46,099 nt of DNA. Source: a virus. The notes under the pieces are model-generated. The model did not search any database, was not told where the DNA came from, and saw only the letters and a program-made list of their open reading frames with translations. Both the position numbers and the translations under genes were made by a program. The DNA is taken from positions 1-46,099 of IMG/VR virus record IMGVR_UViG_3300017771_000020; one strand, 5' to 3'. Each line of letters starts with the position of its first letter. Positions within the stretch are counted from its first letter, which is position 1. Shown piece after piece: positions 7,770 to 14,225 of this stretch.

Positions 7770-7964
7770 ATGAAAGACGTATTAAAGTTATTATTATCAG
7801 CAGTCATACTTTTCGCTGCTGTCCCAACTGTCAATGCAGCTGATATGAATATGGCTGGGATGGAAGAGATAAAGAAGAAGAAAAAGAAAAAAGGTAAGAA
7901 AATGCAAAAAGGCAAGAAGGGAAAGAAGAAGGGCTTCTTTTCTAAAATGTTTGGTAGCAAATAG
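7770..7964 (+). CDS. exported lysine-rich small peptide, copy 1
   Basis: The start at ATG 7770 is preferred over ATG 7752 because CGGAGG (7757-7762) sits seven bases before it and because the resulting protein begins directly with a signal peptide (MKDVLKLLLSAVILFAAVP, then cleavage likely after TVNA). The 64-residue product has a mature part with MAGMEEI followed by a run of Lys and Gly (KKKKKKKGKK and further K/G) ending GFFSKMFGSK. It is a close tandem paralogue of the next gene. A strongly cationic exported peptide could act on the outer membrane or peptidoglycan at lysis, like the phage disruptins, or bind DNA; neither is shown. Confidence 0.65.
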   Translation: MKDVLKLLLSAVILFAAVPTVNAADMNMAGMEEIKKKKKKKGKKMQKGKKGKKKGFFSKMFGSK

Positions 7965-7974
7965 AAAGGACTAA

Positions 7975-8184
7975 ATGAAGAACATACTTAAAGTATTACT
8001 TTCAGCTTTTATTCTTTTAGGATCAGTTCCAACATTACAAGCAGATAATTCTGCAGGTATGGAAGAGATTAAAAAGAAGAAAAAGAAGAAGGGCAAAAAA
8101 ATTAAAGGTAAAGAAGGCAAAGGTAAAAAAGGCGGAGCTTGGGGTAATTGGAAAGCCAAGTGGAAGAAGAAGAAAGATAAATAA
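7975..8184 (+). CDS. exported lysine-rich small peptide, copy 2
   Basis: 69 residues: signal peptide MKNILKVLLSAFILLGSVP with likely cleavage near LQA, then SAGMEEIKKKKKKKGKK, shared almost exactly with copy 1, then a K/G/W-rich tail (GAWGNWKAKWKKKKDK). The Trp-Lys tail resembles membrane-active cationic peptides. It is separated from copy 1 by ten bases holding an AAAGGA site and overlaps the next membrane-protein gene by one base. The pair clearly arose by duplication. Function is inference; no homologue recognised. Confidence 0.65.
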   Translation: MKNILKVLLSAFILLGSVPTLQADNSAGMEEIKKKKKKKGKKIKGKEGKGKKGGAWGNWKAKWKKKKDK

Positions 8185-8477
8185 TGAATAATCCTATAGC
8201 AAAATTTTACCAATGGCAAGTAAGTAGTGGAGCATTAGATGGTTGGACATCCTATCATTTGGCTGCTGGGCTATTTATTGCTAAAGTTGCACAATGGCTA
8301 GGAGCAACAGACTTCTGGGCTGTCATGTGGGTTGTTATTATCGGTGTTGCATGGGAAATCTTTGAAGTATATGTTGAAGGTACTGAAGAAACTTATGGCA
8401 CAAAAGAAAGATGGGCATATAATACAGGTGCTGATCTATTCGTGGAGATAGCAGCAGCATGGTGGATGGTACTTTAA
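8184..8477 (+). CDS. small multi-span membrane protein
   Basis: 97 residues with hydrophobic segments at about 23-39, 43-61 and 80-97, Trp-rich throughout. The AWEIFEVYVEG segment followed by YNTGADLFVEIAAAW recalls small membrane families with a W-E-x-x-E and a D-x-x-x-(N/E) helix, as in YjdF-like proteins, but the match is by eye. It starts on the last base of the lysine-rich peptide gene and may belong to the same lysis-related group. It ends within the next gene, which overlaps it by 19 bases. Confidence 0.45.
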   Translation: MNNPIAKFYQWQVSSGALDGWTSYHLAAGLFIAKVAQWLGATDFWAVMWVVIIGVAWEIFEVYVEGTEETYGTKERWAYNTGADLFVEIAAAWWMVL

Positions 8478-9316
8478 AATCTTATCGACATTTTCGTAAG
8501 TATACTGATCCTGAAATCAGAGATGAGCAGGACGAGTATTTTGATAATGATGCTACAAAGCAAACTGCACCCGGTCTTTTTCGTGATAGAGATGATATAA
8601 CCTATTATATAAAAGACTCTAGACTAGAACTTCTAGATATGGATGAGTTACGATTATTAAAAAACTCTGATGTTGCAGAAATATTAAAACACGATAAAAA
8701 AGATATTAGACTAAAAGCTGCTATAAAGCTAGCTAAGCATTATGGCAAAGACTATAAGTCTATTCTTAACGCATTTAGAAATGATCACAAGCTTCCTCCT
8801 CCTTTAGTTATAAGAGACAAACAAGATAATTTATACTTAATGTCAGGTAATACTAGAATAATGTTGGCAGCTGCATTAGGATTTAATATGCCGGTGAAGA
8901 TTGTTAAGTACAAGAAAACTCTACAGACAGAAAATTTTAAGCTTAACAAATCAAAGATGATAGATGTTGCTAACTGGTTGGTTAAACAGCATAAGCTAAG
9001 ATCAAAAGTTAAAATATCTAGAAGTACTAATATGAGAGGCAACTACTATTGGGATACTGATACTATAGTAATCGATAATAATCCGAGTGATATGTTAGAT
9101 TTTGTAGAAACAATTTTACATGAAATAGATCACGCAATTGTGAGGAAAAAATTAGGTGCAAACAAATACGAAGTACAATATACAAAAGCTGGTCAAGAAG
9201 CTGTTGATAAAGGGAAAGACTTCCACGACGACAACCCATTCGAAATACAAGCAGAGAAGTATGCTGAGAAGAATGGTAAAAAATGGCTTAAAAAAATATT
9301 GCATTTTCTAAAATAG
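8459..9316 (+). CDS. ParB-like domain fused to a HExxH zincin-like domain
   Basis: 285 residues. The middle (about 115-160) has PPLVIRDKQDNLYLMSGNTR followed by IMLAAALGFNMPVKIVKY, matching the ParB/Srx-like fold whose SGNTR-type motif binds nucleotide in the family. Residues about 210-230 read ETILHEIDHAIV with H221-E-x-x-H225, the zinc protease signature, and NPFEIQAEKYAE about 35 residues later could supply the third ligand. Two catalytic-looking domains in one small phage protein is unusual. The start overlaps the membrane gene by 19 bases. It is the last gene before the 212-base AT-rich gap. Activity unproven. Confidence 0.55.
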   Translation: MVDGTLKSYRHFRKYTDPEIRDEQDEYFDNDATKQTAPGLFRDRDDITYYIKDSRLELLDMDELRLLKNSDVAEILKHDKKDIRLKAAIKLAKHYGKDYKSILNAFRNDHKLPPPLVIRDKQDNLYLMSGNTRIMLAAALGFNMPVKIVKYKKTLQTENFKLNKSKMIDVANWLVKQHKLRSKVKISRSTNMRGNYYWDTDTIVIDNNPSDMLDFVETILHEIDHAIVRKKLGANKYEVQYTKAGQEAVDKGKDFHDDNPFEIQAEKYAEKNGKKWLKKILHFLK

Positions 9317-9528
9317 CAAGTATATATATTATCGTACATGTACAAGGTTTTAGTTAATTCTGAAATTATAATCTCAACAAAACTGATATAATAGTGTATT
9401 TTGAGTTATAATTTTTAATTTAATTTTAGCTAATAACTACTAAAGCTAAAGCTTATAGCTATAATAAGTTATTTTAAATTAAAAACTAAAACACTACAAA
9501 AACAACTAAAACTAAAGGTTTAAACAAT
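9317..9528 (+). other. AT-rich non-coding gap, candidate early promoter or origin region
   Basis: No gene is visible in 212 bases. The stretch contains GTACATGTAC (9334-9343, a perfect palindrome), TATAAT-like boxes (for example GATATAATAG and GAGTTATAATTT), repeated AGCT words around 9430-9465, and A-rich direct repeats of AACTAAAAC shortly before the nuclease gene. It separates the cargo/membrane genes from the replication island, so it probably carries the promoter of that island. No well-spaced -35 box is obvious. An origin is possible but not supported beyond composition. Confidence 0.35.
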
Positions 9529-9885
9529 ATGAAGCCTAGAAGCGCTAAAGCAAAAGGTAAAAGGTTACAAAATAAAGTTACACAACTATTACAAGAAAAA
9601 TATTCTTCAGTATTAGAAGCAGGAGATTTTAAGTCTACTACTATGGGTGAACATGGTATGGATGTACAATTATCCCCTTCAGCTAGAAAACATTTTCCTT
9701 ATGCAATAGAATGTAAAAATCAAGAGCAGCTAAATATCTGGAAGAGTATGGAACAAGCAGAAAAGAACTGTGAAGGCTTAACTCCTCTTCTGATATTCAA
9801 ACGTAATGGAACTAAAATATATGCAGCTCTAGAGATTAGTGACTTTTTAAATATATTAGATGGAAATAAAGAACAGACTAAGTAG
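9529..9885 (+). CDS. PD-(D/E)xK-type endonuclease / resolvase-like protein
   Basis: 118 residues, compact, starting with a basic helix (KAKGKRLQNKVTQLLQEKY) typical of small restriction-fold nucleases. The catalytic pattern is visible: a Glu/Asp in VLEAGDF, Asp in HGMDVQLS, and IECKNQE, the E-x-K strand, followed by WKSMEQAEKN and LLIFKRNGTKI as the closing strands. Such enzymes cut or resolve DNA; the adjacent primase and recombination genes fit a role in replication or recombination intermediates. The exact substrate cannot be told. The 3' end overlaps the primase gene by 26 bases. Confidence 0.65.
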   Translation: MKPRSAKAKGKRLQNKVTQLLQEKYSSVLEAGDFKSTTMGEHGMDVQLSPSARKHFPYAIECKNQEQLNIWKSMEQAEKNCEGLTPLLIFKRNGTKIYAALEISDFLNILDGNKEQTK

Positions 9886-10777
9886 TATACTAGATAACGT
9901 TTTTAAGAGTAAAAGCGTATCAGGTGGTGCTAATGAGATAGCTTATTGTTGTCCATTCTGCAATCATCATAAACCTAAGCTACAGATTAATGTAGAAACA
10001 CAACAGTGGCATTGCTGGGTTTGTGATGCTAAGGGTAAGTCAGTATTTAGCTTGGCTAAGAAACTAAAAGCAGCTAAGTCTATTTATCAAGAACTAGAGG
10101 CTATATACAAAAACTCTAAATTTAGTAAAAGCAAATATGTAAAAGATTCCTTTGTAAAGCTACCAGAGGAATATATTCCAATGGCATTCTTAAAAAGTGA
10201 CTCTCTCTCCTATGGACATGCTAAGAAGTACTTAAATAAAAGAGGAATAACAGAAGAAGACATTATCAAGTACAGCATAGGATATTGTGTAGACGGTGAC
10301 TATGGAGGAAGAATAATTGTTCCTTCATATGATTCAAATGGCAATTTAAACTATTTCGTAGCTAGATCTTTTTACAATTCACCTCTAAAGTACAAAAATC
10401 CACCAGCACCAAAAGATACTATAATATTTGACATGTATATAAATTGGAATATGCCTGTAATATTATGTGAAGGTGTTTTTGACGCGATGGCTATTAAAAA
10501 GAATGCAGTACCACTTTTAGGAAAGACAGTACAAGATACACTACTTAAAAATTTAATTAATAATACAAAAGAAGTTATAGTATGTCTAGATGCAGATGCA
10601 CAAGACACTATCTACAAGGTTACAGAAAAACTACTTAGAAATGGAGTTAAAGTTTCTAGAGTAAATTTAACGAAAGGCGATCCTTCAGACTTAGGGTTTA
10701 AAGTAATGAATTTTGCTTTAACAAAAGCAATACCGGTAAACGAATACGACTTAATAAGGCAAAAAATAAACATATGA
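9860..10777 (+). CDS. DNA primase (zinc finger plus TOPRIM; T4 gp61-like role)
   Basis: 305 residues. The N terminus carries a zinc-binding module, C31-P-F-C34 with C52-W-V-C55, which reads template DNA in primases. The TOPRIM catalytic core is clear: VILCEGVFDAMA with Glu204, then VIVCLDADAQD with Asp244 and Asp246, which bind the metals. This is the family that makes RNA primers for lagging-strand synthesis; in T4 the enzyme (gp61) works with helicase gp41, which is not in this window. It overlaps the upstream nuclease gene and shares an ATGA with the recombination gene downstream. Confidence 0.85.
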   Translation: MEIKNRLSSILDNVFKSKSVSGGANEIAYCCPFCNHHKPKLQINVETQQWHCWVCDAKGKSVFSLAKKLKAAKSIYQELEAIYKNSKFSKSKYVKDSFVKLPEEYIPMAFLKSDSLSYGHAKKYLNKRGITEEDIIKYSIGYCVDGDYGGRIIVPSYDSNGNLNYFVARSFYNSPLKYKNPPAPKDTIIFDMYINWNMPVILCEGVFDAMAIKKNAVPLLGKTVQDTLLKNLINNTKEVIVCLDADAQDTIYKVTEKLLRNGVKVSRVNLTKGDPSDLGFKVMNFALTKAIPVNEYDLIRQKINI

Positions 10778-13700
10778 AAATAAAAACAAAATTCAGATCA
10801 CTCAAAAAGATATACCACATATCTGATATTCAAATAAGAAATTTAAAACGACATAAAGAATTTGAGCAATGTTTTGAAAACCTATACACTTTTCTTAGAA
10901 AAGATCCTGATAACTCTGTAGTCTACATAGGTGGCGATATCGCTCACAGTAAAACAGATATGTCTCCAGAGCTGGTAGATCAGCTTTCTAGACTGTTTAA
11001 GAATTTAGCCGATATATGTCCCACTCTTTTAATCGCAGGAAATCATGATTGTAATTTAAACAATAGATCTAGGCTGGATGTACTAACACCAATTGTACAG
11101 AATTTAAATCACTCTAATTTACACTACTTAGATAAGACAGATGTGTACTATATAGGTGATGTTGGCTTTGCTGTTTTAGAAGTAAGAGATGATGAAGCAA
11201 ATCTACCAGATCCTAGTACAATTAAAGCAAAAACAAAAGTATTATTATTTCATGGTACTGTTGATAAATCACAGACAGACTTGGGTTTTGCATTACCTTC
11301 TGCTGTTAAACTAAAAGACTTTGATGGTTATGATATGGTAATGCTAGGTGATATTCACAAAATGCAGACAATGCAAGAATACAAAGAAGGAAAAGTTAAA
11401 AAGCCTGCTGTAAGATATTGTGGTTCATTAGTACAACAAAATCACGGAGAAACTTTACTAGGCCACGGAGTATCTGTATGGGATGTTAAGACAAGATCAT
11501 TTGTACACCAAGAAATAGAAAATGAGTACGGATATTACACTATGGATATTGATAGTGGACTAGTACCAAAAGTAGATGATTTACCAAAGCAAGCAAGATT
11601 AAGATTAAGGGTTAAGAACACTTCGCCGTCTGATTTAAAAAAAGCGCTTACTGTTATTAAGCATAGGCACAACATAAAAGAAATGTCTATTATAAGAGAG
11701 GACAATTATAAGGTTGATGCCGGAAATTCTTCAACTGTAGACTTTGGTGATGTATCAGACACTGATGTACAGAATGGATTAATAGAAAACTATCTAAAAA
11801 CAAACACAACAGCAGATGACAACACCATAGAAAAAGTTAAAAAAATTAATAAAGAGCTTAGTAGTGCTATTATAGGAGAAGAAATCTCTAGAAATATAAA
11901 CTGGAAACCTACAAGATTTGAGTTTTCTAATATGTTTAGTTACGGAGAAGATAATGTAATAGACTTTAAAAGATGTAATGGAATTGCAGGATTATTTAGC
12001 CCAAATGCAAGTGGTAAGTCAAGTATATTAGATGCAATAACATTTTGTTTATTTGATAAATCAACTAGAGCTTATAAAGCAGAAAATGTTATGAATCACG
12101 CAAAATCTGATTTTAGCTGTAAGCTAGAATTTGATGTAGGGAATGATCAGTATGTAATTGAAAGAAGAGGAAGAATACAAAATAATAAAGTAGCATCAAC
12201 AAGAGTTGATGTAGAATTTTATAGACTAGATGATGGAAAAAAGTTTTCATTAAATGGTGATCAAAGAGCATCTACAAATAAAAATATTAGAAAACTAGTA
12301 GGCACATATGAAGATTTTATAATGACTAGCTTTTCATCACAAGGCAATTCAGACATGTTCTTAGGTCTAAATCAGACAGAGAAGAAAGAAATATTAGGTA
12401 AGTTTTTAGGCTTATCTGTTTTTGATCAACTATATAAACTTGCAAAAGAAGAGTCTAGCGGCCTTCAAGCAATGTTAAAAAACTTTTTAGATGCAGATTA
12501 TGATCAACAAATAAGTGATATTGAAAATGAGATGGATGCAGTTATAGAGGTAATTGAAAAGCTTAATATTTCACTTCATGAAAAAGAAGAATCTAGAGAT
12601 GTTTTTAAAGATAAGATTATCGACCTTGTAAAAGTTATAAAACCAATTGACAGTACATTAAGATCAATAGACGAATTAGAAAATGAATATTCAAACACAG
12701 ATGCAAATTTACAGTCACTAACTGCAAGATTAGAATCAACAAAGACGCAGCTTCAAAATGCTAAAAAAGATGAAGAAATACTTAAAAATAGAATAAGTTC
12801 AGAGAAGTATGTAGATATTGATTCTAGGTTGACTGAACATGAACTGCTAGTAACACAAAAAGACGAAACAAAAGTAGAAGTTAATTCTTTAAAAGTTGAA
12901 GTAAAGAACAAACTAGAGAAAATAAATAAGCTAGGTGATCTAGACTATGATCCTAACTGTGAAAAATGTGTTAATAATATCTTTGTCAAAGATGCGATAC
13001 AGACAAAAGAAGCTTTGACAAATGATAAGCAGAGGGCAGGAACATTAGTGGCAAAGCTAAAAACACTAGAAAATAAAATACAGATAAATAATGATGTTTT
13101 AGAAATACACAGAGAATTTAAAAGCTTAAACTTAGAATTAAGTAATACTACATCTAACATAACCACATTTGAAAGAAGAATTAAAGAAATAAAAGATTCA
13201 TCAAAAACTGCAAAAGCATTAAAAAGCACTGTAAAAAGTGAAATTAAAAGAAGTCAGTCTTATCAAAAAGACATAGACTTTAATACTGAGATACAAGAAA
13301 AAATAGATGATGCAAAAAATTCAGAGTCAATTATCAATACTGAAATAAAGGCAATGAATAATGATATACAGCAGTATGTTGGGAAAAAATCTGCGCTAGA
13401 ATCTAAAAAAGAAGAAATAATACAAGTTATAAATAAAGTTACAGACTTAGAACAAAAGTACGAAGCATATAAATATTACTTGATGGCAGTTGACAAGAAT
13501 GGTGTTAGCTACGATTTAATTTCTCAAGTCTTAATAAATGTAGAGACAGAAGTAAATGATATACTTGCACAAATAGTTGATTTCCAAATCATATTCGAGA
13601 TGGATGGAAAGAATATTAACAACTACATAGCTTACGGTGATGATAAGTCTTGGTCACTAGAAATGGCATCTGGTATGGAAAAATTTATTTCAACTCTTGC

Positions 13701-13938
13701 AATTAGAATTGCACTGACAAATATATCAAACCTACCTAGACCTAATTTTATTGCTATTGATGAAGGATGGGGAACAATGGACAGTGATAACTTAAATTCA
13801 CTATACCAATTATTTCAGTATCTAAAAAATATATTCCAATTCTCATTAATAATATCTCATATAGATACAATGCGAGATTTTACAGATATTCTACTTGAAA
13901 TAAAGCAAGAAGAAGGACTTAGTAAAATAGTATTTTAG
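10774..13938 (+). CDS. single-chain gp47-gp46 (SbcD/Mre11 - SbcC/Rad50) fusion
   Basis: 1054 residues. Residues about 1-270 are a calcineurin-like nuclease: HISDIQIRNLKRH, YIGGDIAHS, AGNHDCN, LFHGTVD and MLGDIHK are the metal-binding motifs of Mre11/SbcD/gp47. From about 385 a Rad50-type ATPase begins: FSNMFSYGEDNVIDF, Walker A FSPNASGKSS (about 408-417), long coiled coils, a zinc hook C729-E-K-C732 at the apex, the signature MASGMEKF (about 964-971) and Walker B FIAIDEGWG (about 991-999). In T4 these are separate genes 47 and 46. The complex processes DNA ends for recombination-dependent replication. No frame break is seen at the junction, so the fusion is real in this sequence. Confidence 0.9.
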   Translation: MKIKTKFRSLKKIYHISDIQIRNLKRHKEFEQCFENLYTFLRKDPDNSVVYIGGDIAHSKTDMSPELVDQLSRLFKNLADICPTLLIAGNHDCNLNNRSRLDVLTPIVQNLNHSNLHYLDKTDVYYIGDVGFAVLEVRDDEANLPDPSTIKAKTKVLLFHGTVDKSQTDLGFALPSAVKLKDFDGYDMVMLGDIHKMQTMQEYKEGKVKKPAVRYCGSLVQQNHGETLLGHGVSVWDVKTRSFVHQEIENEYGYYTMDIDSGLVPKVDDLPKQARLRLRVKNTSPSDLKKALTVIKHRHNIKEMSIIREDNYKVDAGNSSTVDFGDVSDTDVQNGLIENYLKTNTTADDNTIEKVKKINKELSSAIIGEEISRNINWKPTRFEFSNMFSYGEDNVIDFKRCNGIAGLFSPNASGKSSILDAITFCLFDKSTRAYKAENVMNHAKSDFSCKLEFDVGNDQYVIERRGRIQNNKVASTRVDVEFYRLDDGKKFSLNGDQRASTNKNIRKLVGTYEDFIMTSFSSQGNSDMFLGLNQTEKKEILGKFLGLSVFDQLYKLAKEESSGLQAMLKNFLDADYDQQISDIENEMDAVIEVIEKLNISLHEKEESRDVFKDKIIDLVKVIKPIDSTLRSIDELENEYSNTDANLQSLTARLESTKTQLQNAKKDEEILKNRISSEKYVDIDSRLTEHELLVTQKDETKVEVNSLKVEVKNKLEKINKLGDLDYDPNCEKCVNNIFVKDAIQTKEALTNDKQRAGTLVAKLKTLENKIQINNDVLEIHREFKSLNLELSNTTSNITTFERRIKEIKDSSKTAKALKSTVKSEIKRSQSYQKDIDFNTEIQEKIDDAKNSESIINTEIKAMNNDIQQYVGKKSALESKKEEIIQVINKVTDLEQKYEAYKYYLMAVDKNGVSYDLISQVLINVETEVNDILAQIVDFQIIFEMDGKNINNYIAYGDDKSWSLEMASGMEKFISTLAIRIALTNISNLPRPNFIAIDEGWGTMDSDNLNSLYQLFQYLKNIFQFSLIISHIDTMRDFTDILLEIKQEEGLSKIVF

Positions 13939-14111
13939 ACGCTTTCGCTTTTAAGTACGTTTTTCTTAGAAACTGACTCTATTCTGACTTTGTGATCTAG
14001 CATCATTCTATTTAAAAAAGAACTAAAACTACGATAGTCGCTAATCGCATTCTTTTTTATCCAATCAGATAATTCAACATCTAAATAAACACACATACGT
14101 GATCTTTTCAT
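13935..14111 (-). CDS. small ribbon-helix-helix DNA-binding protein
   Basis: Reading the minus strand from ATG at 14111-14109 to TAA at 13937-13935 gives 58 residues beginning MKRSRMCVYLDVELSDWIKK. The pattern of a basic start, a short beta strand (RMCVYLD), helix (ELSDWIKKNA), a turn, and a second helix (SFSSFLNRMMLDH) is the ribbon-helix-helix fold of Arc/CopG-type repressors. AAGGTG (minus strand, 14122-14117) provides a ribosome site. It is the only convincing minus-strand gene and overlaps the end of the gp47-gp46 gene by four bases. It is divergent from the giant fibre gene, so autoregulation and control of that gene is a reasonable inference. Confidence 0.7.
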   Translation of the reverse strand: MKRSRMCVYLDVELSDWIKKNAISDYRSFSSFLNRMMLDHKVRIESVSKKNVLKSESV

Positions 14112-14225
14112 GTGTACACCTTGTTTTAAGTTAAGTATAACAATGGTATAATAATTATATAACTTTTTAAAAAATAATTGTACATAATTTATTTTCGAAA
14201 TAATTATCTACAAACCGATTAATAT
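14112..14225. promoter_or_regulatory. divergent regulatory region between RHH gene and giant fibre gene
   Basis: 114 AT-rich bases hold the starts of two divergent genes. On the + strand GTTAAGTATAAC (outer GTTA/TAAC arms) and a second TATA...TATAAC block about 20 bases later look like paired half-sites, a common arrangement for ribbon-helix-helix operators. TAATTTATT upstream of the fibre ATG resembles the ATATTTATA motif of other gaps. No GGAG lies before the fibre start at 14226. The elements are seen; their roles are inferred. Confidence 0.35.

Noticed and set aside
7752-7964. Start at ATG 7752 for the first lysine-rich peptide
   Set aside because: The ribosome site CGGAGG lies inside that extension and is correctly spaced for ATG 7770, which begins the signal peptide.
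7860-8180. Programmed frameshifting at the A-rich lysine runs
   Set aside because: Slippery-looking A runs are present, but both frames already give complete proteins and no downstream structure or extended frame supports it.
13935-14225. Integrase attachment site or insertion sequence in the gap before the giant fibre
   Set aside because: No transposase, integrase or terminal repeats; the gap is explained by a small minus-strand gene and a divergent promoter region.
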